DNA of 7,253 nt from Microcoleaceae cyanobacterium UBA9251 (GTDB lineage: Bacteria > Cyanobacteriota > Cyanobacteriia > Cyanobacteriales > Microcoleaceae): positions 131 through 7,383 of the forward strand of contig DPLL01000251.1 of NCBI GenBank assembly GCA_003542015.1. The letters run 5' to 3'. The notes under the pieces are model-generated. The model had not been told where the DNA came from. It was given only the letters and a program-made list of their open reading frames with translations, and made no database searches. Positions 1-5,984 of this stretch are shown piece after piece (the first letter of the stretch is position 1; each line of letters begins with the position of its first letter). Both the position numbers and the translations under genes were made by a program.

Positions 1-37
1 TGCCCAAGTAGAACTAGACGAAGGAAAGGAGATGTAA
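1..37 (+). CDS. rimP: Ribosome maturation factor RimP, C-terminal end only (partial)
   Basis: The frame starting at base 2 reads AQVELDEGKEM and stops with TAA at 35-37. The rest of the gene lies off the left edge. In many bacteria, including cyanobacteria, the gene directly upstream of nusA is rimP, whose product assists 30S subunit maturation. Short, divergent, charged C-terminal ends are compatible with that family. The identification therefore rests mainly on gene order; eleven residues are too few for a family call by sequence. The stop lies 134 bases before the nusA start codon, so the two genes could share a transcript although they are not tightly packed. Confidence 0.5.
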   Translation, partial: AQVELDEGKEM

Positions 38-91
38 AAGGAAGTTTTGAGTCTTGAGTTCTACTAATCCCTCATCACTCATAATTTACCC

Positions 92-105
92 TCGGCAATT
101 GCCGA
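92..105. repeat. Perfect 14-bp palindrome TCGGCAATTGCCGA
   Basis: TCGGCAATTGCCGA is a perfect inverted repeat with no spacer, in the rimP-nusA gap. It touches the start of the heptamer array at 104-131. As RNA it would form only a weak, tight hairpin, so a DNA-level role (protein site or dispersed palindromic repeat) is more plausible. No run of T follows it, so it is not a terminator. Confidence 0.5.
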
Positions 106-131
106 TGACCGATGCCCCATGACCGATGCCC
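104..131. repeat. Degenerate heptanucleotide tandem repeat, four units (STRR-like)
   Basis: Four consecutive 7-base units are visible: GATGACC, GATGCCC, CATGACC, GATGCCC. Units 2 and 4 are identical and the others differ by one or two bases. Seven-base short tandem repeats between genes are a known feature of filamentous cyanobacteria (STRR sequences). A weaker pair of 7-mers, TTTTGAG and TCTTGAG, sits at 45-58 in the same spacer. The array lies within the transcribed leader if rimP and nusA are one operon. It also creates an accidental in-frame ATG at 112 upstream of nusA that has no ribosome binding site. Confidence 0.6.
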
Positions 132-157
132 TGTTTGGCCGATTACCCAATTACAAA

Positions 158-163
158 AAGGAG
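158..163 (+). promoter_or_regulatory. Shine-Dalgarno AAGGAG for nusA
   Basis: AAGGAG ends 8 bases before the ATG at 172, an ideal spacing. It decides the start: the in-frame ATG at 112 would add 20 residues of low-complexity sequence translated from the repeat array and has no such site. Confidence 0.8.
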
Positions 164-171
164 TGTTTTAT

Positions 172-1455
172 ATGTCAATGGTTCCTCTGCCCGGACTAAA
201 AGAAATGGTCGAAGGCATTAGCAAAGAGCGGAATTTACCCAGACACGCCGTCCAAGCTGCCTTGCGAGAAGCCCTGCTCAAAGGATACGAACGCTACCGC
301 CGTACCCAAAAACTCGACCACTTCAGCGAAGAATACTTCGACAATTTTGATGTAGAACTCGACGCAGAACAAGAAGGTTTCCGCGTTTTAGCCAACAAAA
401 CTATTGTTGAAGAAGTTAACAATCCCGATCACGAGATCGCACTCTCCGAAGTGCAGGAAGTAGCCACCGAAGCTCAACCGGGTAGCATCGTTCTCGTAGA
501 TGTAACACCCAATCAAAAAGAATTTGGTCGGATGGCGGCCATCCAGACTAAACAAGTGCTGGCTCAAAAACTGCGCGACCAACAGCGCAAAATGATTCAA
601 GAAGAATTCAAAGATTTAGAAGAAACTGTTCTTCAAGCAAGAGTTCTCAGGTTTGAGAGGCAGTCGGTAATTTTAGCAGTCACCAGCAGTTTCGGTCAGC
701 CAGAAGTAGATGCCGAACTCCCCAAACGTGAACAGTTGCCCAATGACAATTACCGCGCCAACGCTACATTTAAGGTCTACCTCAAACAAGTAGGCGAAGG
801 CTCTACTAGAGGGCCGCAGTTACTCGTCTCTAGAGCCGATGCAGGTTTGGTGGTTTACCTGTTTGCGAATGAAGTCCCCGAAATAGAAGACGGAGTGGTG
901 AGAATCGTTGCCGTAGCTAGAGAGGCAAATCCTCCTTCCCGCCATGTCGGCCCCCGGACTAAAATAGCTGTTGATACTCTCGATCGCGACGTAGACCCCG
1001 TAGGAGCCTGCATCGGAGCGCGGGGATCGCGGATTCAGGTAGTAGTCAACGAATTGCGCGGAGAAAAAATCGACGTGATCCGCTGGTCTCCAGACCCAGC
1101 AACCTATATTGCTAACGCTCTGAGTCCAGCTAGAGTAGACGAAGTGCGTTTAGTTGCCCCAGAAGGCAGACGGGCTCACATTTTGGTCGCTGAAGACCAA
1201 CTTAGTCTCGCCATTGGCAAAGAAGGTCAAAACGTCCGCCTCGCAGCCCGCCTGACTGGTTGGAAAATCGATATCAAAGATATTGCCAAGTACGATCGCG
1301 CCTCCGAAGATAGCAAATTAGCAGCAGAAGAGACCAGGCTTGAGGAACTAGCAGCCGCAGAGGAGGAAGCAGCCGAATTTGAGGGAGACAGAGAAACCGC
1401 AGAATTTGAGGCTTCAGAAGCCACAGCAATGGACGGAACAGCAGCCGGGATCTAA
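172..1455 (+). CDS. nusA: Transcription termination/antitermination factor NusA
   Basis: NusA binds RNA polymerase and nascent RNA, and modulates pausing, intrinsic termination and antitermination in the cytoplasm. From the ATG at 172 the product has 427 residues beginning MSMVPLPGLKEMVEGI, typical of cyanobacterial NusA. In order it shows an N-terminal polymerase-binding domain (about 1-125, ending near GRMAAIQTKQ at 119), an S1 RNA-binding domain (about 130-200), and two KH domains. The GxxG-type loops are GARG at 282-285 (KH1) and GKEG at 349-352 (KH2, in AIGKEGQNVRLAARLTGW). After about residue 373 comes an acidic, Glu/Ala-rich tail. The two acidic repeats at the C-terminus of E. coli NusA (495 residues) are absent, as expected outside Proteobacteria. 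A Shine-Dalgarno at 158-163 supports the start. The tail contains a small internal duplication (AEFEGDRE/AEFEASEA). The gene is followed by ylxR in the conserved order, which supports the call. Confidence 0.97.
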   Translation: MSMVPLPGLKEMVEGISKERNLPRHAVQAALREALLKGYERYRRTQKLDHFSEEYFDNFDVELDAEQEGFRVLANKTIVEEVNNPDHEIALSEVQEVATEAQPGSIVLVDVTPNQKEFGRMAAIQTKQVLAQKLRDQQRKMIQEEFKDLEETVLQARVLRFERQSVILAVTSSFGQPEVDAELPKREQLPNDNYRANATFKVYLKQVGEGSTRGPQLLVSRADAGLVVYLFANEVPEIEDGVVRIVAVAREANPPSRHVGPRTKIAVDTLDRDVDPVGACIGARGSRIQVVVNELRGEKIDVIRWSPDPATYIANALSPARVDEVRLVAPEGRRAHILVAEDQLSLAIGKEGQNVRLAARLTGWKIDIKDIAKYDRASEDSKLAAEETRLEELAAAEEEAAEFEGDRETAEFEASEATAMDGTAAGI

Positions 1456-1485
1456 AAACCTGTGACATTTACAAGACTTGCCCCA

Positions 1486-1512
1486 GGGGGAGACTAGGAG
1501 GACTTCTCCCCC
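1486..1512 (+). promoter_or_regulatory. Purine/pyrimidine hairpin between nusA and ylxR
   Basis: GGGGGAGA (1486-1493) is perfectly complementary to TCTCCCCC (1505-1512), giving an 8-bp stem with an 11-base loop. The loop contains AGGAGG (1496-1501), an anti-16S-like sequence, but it lies about 80 bases before ylxR. No T-run follows, so it is not a standard terminator. It might attenuate or stabilise the nusA-ylxR message. C-rich low-complexity sequence continues to 1577 and offers alternative pairings, so the fold is uncertain. Confidence 0.4.
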
Positions 1513-1581
1513 ATTCCCACACTCCCCCACTCTCCAACTGTGCGAGATCACGGACTATTCCCCCTCTCCCCCTCCCAAGTG

Positions 1582-1827
1582 ATGAAACCGAACTACCGAT
1601 GCTGTGCCTGTTGTCGCAAAATAGCTCTCAAAGAAGCTTTTTGGCGAGTAGTCAGAGTCTATCCTTCTCATCAGGTACAATTAGATATTGGCATGGGTCG
1701 TTCAGCTTACCTTTGTCCCGAAGCAGAATGCCTCAAAGCAGCTCAGAAAAAAAATCGACTTGGGCGATCGCTCAAAGCACCTGTGTCTGACGAAATGTAC
1801 CAAACACTTTGGCAGCGTTTAGCCTGA
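1582..1827 (+). CDS. ylxR: YlxR (RnpM) family small RNA-binding protein
   Basis: The 81-residue product from the ATG at 1582 matches the YlxR family. It has an N-terminal Cys-containing RNA-binding motif (RCCACCRK, residues 6-13), the FWRVVRVYPS segment, the signature GMGRSAYLCP (37-46), C50, and the basic KKNRLGRSL (56-64). YlxR is encoded between nusA and infB in many bacteria. The Bacillus homologue has been linked to RNase P RNA binding, and direct data for cyanobacteria are not visible here. In relatives the first motif is usually R-x-C-x-x-C-R-K with two cysteines; this copy has four (C7, C8, C10, C11). An in-frame GTG at 1540 would add 14 residues (RDHGLFPLSPSQV-like) that do not resemble the family. 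A GTG at 1579 directly before the ATG is also possible. No Shine-Dalgarno precedes the start; the upstream 20 bases are pyrimidine-rich. Confidence 0.93.
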   Translation: MKPNYRCCACCRKIALKEAFWRVVRVYPSHQVQLDIGMGRSAYLCPEAECLKAAQKKNRLGRSLKAPVSDEMYQTLWQRLA

Positions 1828-1926
1828 TCAGACATGGCCTGCTCCCGGCTTTAAGCCGACAAGAGTGAGCGTGTAAACTGTTGGCCGATAGTAAACGAAT
1901 TTTTGTAAATTCCGAGCACTGCGAAT

Positions 1927-1940
1927 TCGCGAGCGTGACC
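1927..1940. repeat. 14-bp direct repeat TCGCGAGCGTGACC, copy 1
   Basis: TCGCGAGCGTGACC occurs identically here and at 2062-2075, 135 bases apart, in the ylxR-infB gap. The GC-rich motif stands out from the surrounding sequence. On the minus strand it encodes GHAR in both copies, because the 135-base offset is a multiple of three. Confidence 0.7.
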
Positions 1941-2061
1941 AGCGGTAGAAATTGGTAGTATGTCCTATGGACGCTACCGTTTAAAATGACCGCGTTGAAG
2001 CATCGGGCTTTTAATCAAGTTTCGTAGTAAACGCAATGGCTGTGCCGCCAACACTTTGACG

Positions 2062-2075
2062 TCGCGAGCGTGACC
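2062..2075. repeat. 14-bp direct repeat TCGCGAGCGTGACC, copy 2
   Basis: This is the second identical copy of the motif at 1927-1940, same orientation. It lies inside the 66-codon minus-strand open run (within SGHARD). A dispersed cyanobacterial mini-repeat, or an old short duplication, are the two simplest explanations. Confidence 0.7.
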
Positions 2076-2702
2076 GCTTTCCTTCTTCGCTTTCAGTATG
2101 TTGTTGAAAGCTTTGAGAGATACCTCCCGATCCGTCAGGCTAAAAGCTTGATAGATCTGCCATACACGGTAGATTTAGGCGCAATCCTGGATTTACCGGG
2201 TTAAATGTATCTGTATCTGTTAACAGCAATCTCTAACTGGGAAGATCAGGTCAAACTGAGTAATCGGTAAGCCCCCCGGCGCTTGCTCGATGCATCTTAT
2301 ACACCGCTGACTTTCCTCTACCCATATTTGCGGACTAGCGCCTAGATATGCGTAGGTTTTTCTAAGCGGCTAGAACTAAAACCCCAATCCGATCTGCCCA
2401 CCAGTCTGGAAAGATTTGTGTCAGATTAGATAAGGGTAGGGTACTAGCAGAGGTATCCTCAAAGTGGAAAGGCGAACTTTGAAGCTTGAGAGAGTGGCTT
2501 GAGCCAAAACTCAGACTTCTAATTTCTAAGTTCCCAAACAGACTTGAGAATTCTCCGATCGCAGACTTCAGCGGGTTGCATCTTCTAGAGCAAACTGCGC
2601 TTGCAAGTACCAAAACCCCGATTCCTGACACTGAATCAATCACAGCGAATGATGTCGTCATTAGAACAAAAAATCACAATGTAAAAACTGGTTGGCACAA
2701 AA

Positions 2703-2707
2703 GAGGG
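2703..2707 (+). promoter_or_regulatory. Ribosome binding site GAGGG for infB
   Basis: GAGGG lies 8 bases before the ATG at 2716. It supports that start over the in-frame TTG at 2692, which would add eight residues (MAQKRAEW) not expected for IF-2. Confidence 0.6.
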
Positions 2708-2715
2708 CAGAGTGG

Positions 2716-5700
2716 ATGAACAACGGCAAAGTAAGAATTTACGAATTATCACGGGAACTAAATTTGGATAATAAAGACATCTTGGCAGTTTGCGAGCGGC
2801 TCAATATTTCAGTCAAGAGCCACAGCAGCACAATTACAGAATCCGAAGCAGAACGTATTCGCAAAACAGCGGAAAAATACGTCGCCAGCCACTCTTCCCC
2901 CGGCAAGCCAGCTCCTTCTGAGAGAGCAGCAGCGCCATCTAGAGAATCTGGCCCTCATCCTAACGATCAACAAAAAAAGCAGCAAATTTTAGAAATACGC
3001 AGTCCAAAAGTACGACCCCAGGCTGGTGCAAACTCCCAGCAGTCGGGGAACGAGGAGAGAAAAAAACCGCAGGCAACCGTCGCCACTCCTCCCAAATCAC
3101 CCGTCGCTCAACAGCTCCAGCCTCCGGCTAAACCAAATATCAATCGACCCGTACTGTCGAAGCCTACTGTTCCATCAGCAACGGCTTCGTCAGAAACTGT
3201 GTCAGAAACAGTTTCCGAAACAGTAGGTGCGATCGCCTTAGAAACAGACACCCAGGCTGCTGCATCGACAGCACCCCAAGTGCCATCAGAAAAAGCTCCC
3301 GAACGAAAAGAGCGCATGGCGATCGCTCCCGGGCCGTCGGCAAAACTCACCTCGCCACCAGTCAGACCCGCCGGAGAGTCTGCTAACCGCACCCAACTGA
3401 ATCAGGGGAATCGGCCGGTACTCAAACTTGCCAAAACTGAGCAAGAACAATCAGAACAGGCAGAAAGTCTGGAAGCACCTGCTAAACCGACTCGACCGAG
3501 CCGACCCGCCCCCGGTGGTACCGAATCTCGCCCGCAAAGACCGCGCCTGGATGGGCCAGCAAGCGTCAAAACTCCACTTGCCGCTCGACCCCAGCCTGGT
3601 GGCGGCCCACGGCGGAGCCTGGCCCCGGCAACGTCAGCTACCGGGCTGCGTAGCCGCGGTGGTGACACCGGAGCTGCAGGGGATGACAGTGACGATAATG
3701 AAGAAGATAATACGCCGTTGCTGGGGATTACTCTCCTCGAAAGGCCCTCCCTCCCTCGTCCTGCCAAAAAGACTCAGGTCATTTGGGAAGAAGATGACGA
3801 AGAAAACTCCGATGCTGCCAAAGCTGCCAAGGCTGGCAAAGTCAAGCGTTCTCGACTAAAACCCATAGACGAGGATGACGATGACCTAGAAAATGGCTTG
3901 GATATGCCAGCACCAGTCATGGTCAGCCTGTCCCTAGCCCGCCCTGCTAAGGCGAAGTCACAAGCAGCACCCAAATCAACACCAACTCCGGGCGCACCCG
4001 GAAGCAGTGGCAAAAATAAGAGACCGGGCCCTTCTCACGATAAAAGCTCGTCTGGTTCGACCGGCGGACGTGGTAGCCGTGGCAAAACAGCCGAAGCTAA
4101 GGTAGAACGTCCAGAAACACTGGTACTCAGCAGGCCGATGACCGTTCAGGAACTCGCAGGTACTCTGGCTGTTCCCGAAACCGAAATTATCAAGCGGCTG
4201 TTCTCTAAAGGCATTGCGGTTAACATTACTGAAACCCTGGACATTGCAGCGGTGAGAATGGTAGCTGAAGAAATGGGCATAGAGGTGGAAACCCCTGAAA
4301 AAGTAGCCCCAGCTCTCAAAGTCATCGAGATGCTGGACGAGGCAGATATGGAATACCTCCAGCGCCGTCCGCCAGTAGTAACGATTATGGGTCACGTGGA
4401 TCACGGTAAAACTACCTTGCTCGACTCGATCCGCAAAACCAAGGTGGCTCAGGGAGAAGCTGGGGGCATTACCCAGCACATCGGTGCTTACCATGTGGAT
4501 GTGGTACACGAAGGCAAGAGCCAGCAGGTCGTATTTTTGGATACTCCAGGTCACGAAGCCTTTACAGCGATGCGGGCTCGCGGAACGCGGGTGACAGACA
4601 TCGCTATCTTGGTGGTGGCGGCCGATGACGGTGTGCGACCCCAGACAATTGAAGCGATCAGTCACGCGAAAGCGGCTAAAGTGCCAATTGTTGTGGCGAT
4701 TAATAAAATTGACAAGGAGGGCGCTCAGCCGGAACGGGTGAAGCAAGAGCTTACAGAGTACGGCTTGGTTGCAGATGACTGGGGCGGCGATGTCACTATG
4801 GTTCCTGTCAGCGCTATCCGAGGGGAAAACCTCGATACGCTGTTGGAAATGATTCTGACAGTGGCGGAAATGGAAGACCTCAACGCCAACCCGAACCGCG
4901 CGGCTAAGGGTACTGTAATTGAAGCTCACCTCGACAAGGCAAGGGGGCCTGTGGCAACTCTGCTGGTGCAAAATGGCACTCTGCGAGTGGGCGATATTGT
5001 GGTCGCAGGCTCGGCATTGGGTAAGGTGCGGGCAATGATTGACGATCGCGGCGATCGCGTCGATCAAGCAACTCCATCCTTTGCGGTGGAAGTGCTGGGG
5101 CTGCGGGAAGTACCTCGCGCCGGAGACGAGTTCGATGTCTTCGCGAACGAAAAAGAAGCCGCGGCGATCGCCTCTGCTCGATCTACCTCCCAACGAGATT
5201 CCCGTCTGCTGCAAGGCGGCCGGATCAGCCTCAGCGGCTTCTCTCAACAAGCTAAGGAAGGCGTTCTCAAGGAACTCAACTTGATCTTGAAGGCAGATGT
5301 CCAAGGTTCCCTCGAAGCAATTGTCGGCGCTCTGACCCAACTTCCTCAAAAAGAAGTTCAACTCCGACTGCTGCTATCTGCTCCTGGGGAAGTCACAGAA
5401 ACCGACATTGACCTCGCCGCGGCTAGTAATGCCGTGATTATCGGGTTCAATACTACTCTCGCCACCGGCGCTCGCCCAGCGGCCGACCAAGCGGGGGTAG
5501 ACGTGCGGGAATACAGCATCATCTACAACCTCTTGGATGACATTCAAGGGGCGATGGAAGGCTTGCTGGAACCCGAACTGGTCGAAGAACCTCTGGGAAG
5601 CGTGGAAGTGCGCGCTGTCTTCGCGATCGGTCGTGGAGCTGTGGCTGGATGTATGGTACTTTCTGGCAAGGTCATTCGCAACTGCAAGGTGCGGGTGCGC

Positions 5701-5883
5701 CGTGGCAACAATGTCATTTACGAAGGTATCCTAGACTCCCTCAAGCGGATGAAGGAAGATGCCAAGGAAGTCAATGCTGGCTACGAATGCGGTATTTCCT
5801 TGAGTGGCTTTAGCGACTGGGCCCAAGGCGACATGATTGAAGCCTACCGGATGGTGACTAAACGTCGCACACTCTCAGCATAA
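2716..5883 (+). CDS. infB: Translation initiation factor IF-2
   Basis: IF-2 is the GTPase that brings fMet-tRNA to the 30S subunit and promotes 50S joining. The product from the ATG at 2716 has 1055 residues, typical of the long cyanobacterial forms. An IF2N domain occupies about 2-56 (KVRIYELSRELNLDNKDI). A Pro/Ala/Ser-rich linker of about 400 residues follows, with acidic patches (for example DDSDDNEEDN, EEDDEENSD, DEDDDD). A second IF2N-like domain lies at about 474-530 (MTVQELAGTLAVPETEIIKR). The G domain has G1 GHVDHGKT 559-566, the switch region GEAGGITQHIGAY, G3 DTPGHE 609-614 with the catalytic-type His 613, G4 NKID 663-666 and G5 SAI 699-701. Beta-barrel and C1 domains follow, then the C2 tRNA-binding domain (about 960-1055, with GRGAVAGCMVLSGKV from 972). 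All key residues are present and no frameshift is seen. Three HIP1-type GCGATCGC pairs fall in or near linker and domain II codons. The gene ends 27 bases before a strong terminator stem. Confidence 0.98.
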   Translation: MNNGKVRIYELSRELNLDNKDILAVCERLNISVKSHSSTITESEAERIRKTAEKYVASHSSPGKPAPSERAAAPSRESGPHPNDQQKKQQILEIRSPKVRPQAGANSQQSGNEERKKPQATVATPPKSPVAQQLQPPAKPNINRPVLSKPTVPSATASSETVSETVSETVGAIALETDTQAAASTAPQVPSEKAPERKERMAIAPGPSAKLTSPPVRPAGESANRTQLNQGNRPVLKLAKTEQEQSEQAESLEAPAKPTRPSRPAPGGTESRPQRPRLDGPASVKTPLAARPQPGGGPRRSLAPATSATGLRSRGGDTGAAGDDSDDNEEDNTPLLGITLLERPSLPRPAKKTQVIWEEDDEENSDAAKAAKAGKVKRSRLKPIDEDDDDLENGLDMPAPVMVSLSLARPAKAKSQAAPKSTPTPGAPGSSGKNKRPGPSHDKSSSGSTGGRGSRGKTAEAKVERPETLVLSRPMTVQELAGTLAVPETEIIKRLFSKGIAVNITETLDIAAVRMVAEEMGIEVETPEKVAPALKVIEMLDEADMEYLQRRPPVVTIMGHVDHGKTTLLDSIRKTKVAQGEAGGITQHIGAYHVDVVHEGKSQQVVFLDTPGHEAFTAMRARGTRVTDIAILVVAADDGVRPQTIEAISHAKAAKVPIVVAINKIDKEGAQPERVKQELTEYGLVADDWGGDVTMVPVSAIRGENLDTLLEMILTVAEMEDLNANPNRAAKGTVIEAHLDKARGPVATLLVQNGTLRVGDIVVAGSALGKVRAMIDDRGDRVDQATPSFAVEVLGLREVPRAGDEFDVFANEKEAAAIASARSTSQRDSRLLQGGRISLSGFSQQAKEGVLKELNLILKADVQGSLEAIVGALTQLPQKEVQLRLLLSAPGEVTETDIDLAAASNAVIIGFNTTLATGARPAADQAGVDVREYSIIYNLLDDIQGAMEGLLEPELVEEPLGSVEVRAVFAIGRGAVAGCMVLSGKVIRNCKVRVRRGNNVIYEGILDSLKRMKEDAKEVNAGYECGISLSGFSDWAQGDMIEAYRMVTKRRTLSA
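3190..3225 (+). repeat. Tandem 12-bp repeat in infB coding SETV x3
   Basis: Residues 159-170 of IF-2 read SETVSETVSETV. The three 12-base units differ only at synonymous positions (TCAGAAACTGTG, TCAGAAACAGTT, TCCGAAACAGTA). The units lie in the disordered linker, where length changes should be tolerated, so this looks like recent slippage followed by silent drift. Confidence 0.75.
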
Positions 5884-5909
5884 TTTTGGATTCTGAATTG
5901 TGGATCAGG

Positions 5910-5946
5910 GACTCAAGGCTGGTTAATTACCAGCCTTGAGTTTTAA
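5910..5946 (+). terminator. Rho-independent terminator of infB
   Basis: ACTCAAGGCTGGT (5911-5923) pairs perfectly with ACCAGCCTTGAGT (5929-5941), a 13-bp stem with a 5-base TAATT loop, followed by TTT. It sits 27 bases after the infB stop. The T-run is short (TTTT including the stem end), but the stem is long and perfect. It separates the infB operon from the membrane-protein gene downstream. Confidence 0.85.
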
Positions 5947-5949
5947 GCA

Positions 5950-5980
5950 TTCTTCCTTCTTCCTTCTTCCTTCTTCCTTC
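5950..5980. repeat. Heptanucleotide tandem repeat TTCTTCC, 4.4 copies (STRR)
   Basis: Four perfect TTCTTCC units at 5950-5977 are followed by a partial TTC. This is a classic 7-base short tandem repeat of filamentous cyanobacteria. It ends only four bases before the ATG at 5985. It therefore occupies the place where a ribosome binding site would be and leaves the gene with a pyrimidine-only leader. Confidence 0.9.
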
Positions 5981-5984
5981 ACTT

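Larger units (their letters stand above)
1851..2369 (-). pseudogene. Possible decayed minus-strand gene, single frame with five internal stops
   Basis: Reading the minus strand from 2369 to the TAA at 1853-1851, one frame gives three protein-like open runs. They are 49 codons (includes YAYLGASPQIWVEESQ and APGGLPITQFDLIFP), 66 codons (2174-1977; includes LTDREVSLKAFNNILKAKK and VLAAQPLRLLRNLIKSP) and 37 codons (1964-1854; includes FAVLGIYKNSFTIGQQF). They are separated by TAA at 2222-2220, 2195-2193 and 2177-2175, and TAG at 1976-1974 and 1967-1965. Each TAA or TAG could arise from a CAA or CAG glutamine codon by one C-to-T change, which would fit a gene broken by point mutations without frameshifts. 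Against this, five internal stops in about 173 codons is only modestly below the roughly eight expected by chance. There is also no start codon with a ribosome site, and I do not recognise the family. No function is proposed. Confidence 0.3.
1828..2715. other. Unusually long ylxR-infB spacer (888 bases) without an intact gene
   Basis: No confident gene is present. The left part (1851-2369) carries the interrupted minus-strand frame and repeats annotated separately. CGGCTT-T-AAGCCG (1846-1858) is a short inverted repeat just after ylxR. At 1954-1978 GGTAG...CTACC encloses GTCC TAT GGAC, a small two-part hairpin. The right part (2370-2715) holds two overlapping open frames, minus 2362-2661 (99 codons, Ser/Leu-rich) and plus 2486-2719 (77 codons). 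Neither has a good ribosome site or a recognisable family, so I do not call them genes. A weak promoter-like pair, TTGATA (2148-2153) and TAGATT (2170-2175) with a 16-base spacer, is visible but unconvincing. A leader or promoter for infB is expected somewhere in this stretch. Confidence 0.7.

Noticed and set aside
112..171. Upstream in-frame ATG adding 20 residues to NusA
   Set aside because: It is translated from the heptamer repeat, lacks a ribosome site, and is not seen at the N-terminus of the family. AAGGAG points to the ATG at 172.
1540..1581. GTG start extending YlxR by 14 residues
   Set aside because: The extension is encoded by a C-rich low-complexity spacer and does not fit the family N-terminus, which starts MKPNYR.
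2148..2175. TTGATA-16-TAGATT as the infB promoter
   Set aside because: Both boxes are imperfect, and it lies more than 500 bases before infB in a region with several equally weak matches.
2362..2661. Minus-strand 99-codon open frame in the ylxR-infB gap
   Set aside because: Ser/Leu-rich composition, no convincing ribosome site, no recognised family, and overlap with an equally weak plus-strand frame. Neither can be supported as a gene.
2486..2719. Plus-strand 77-codon open frame running into the infB start
   Set aside because: No recognised family and no good ribosome site; it overlaps the infB start codon in another frame. It could be a leader ORF, but nothing in the sequence favours that.
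3976..5361. A 461-codon open frame on the minus strand
   Set aside because: It lies entirely antisense to the conserved infB coding sequence. Its composition (His/Phe/Cys/Arg-rich) is that of a mirror frame, and no family is recognisable.
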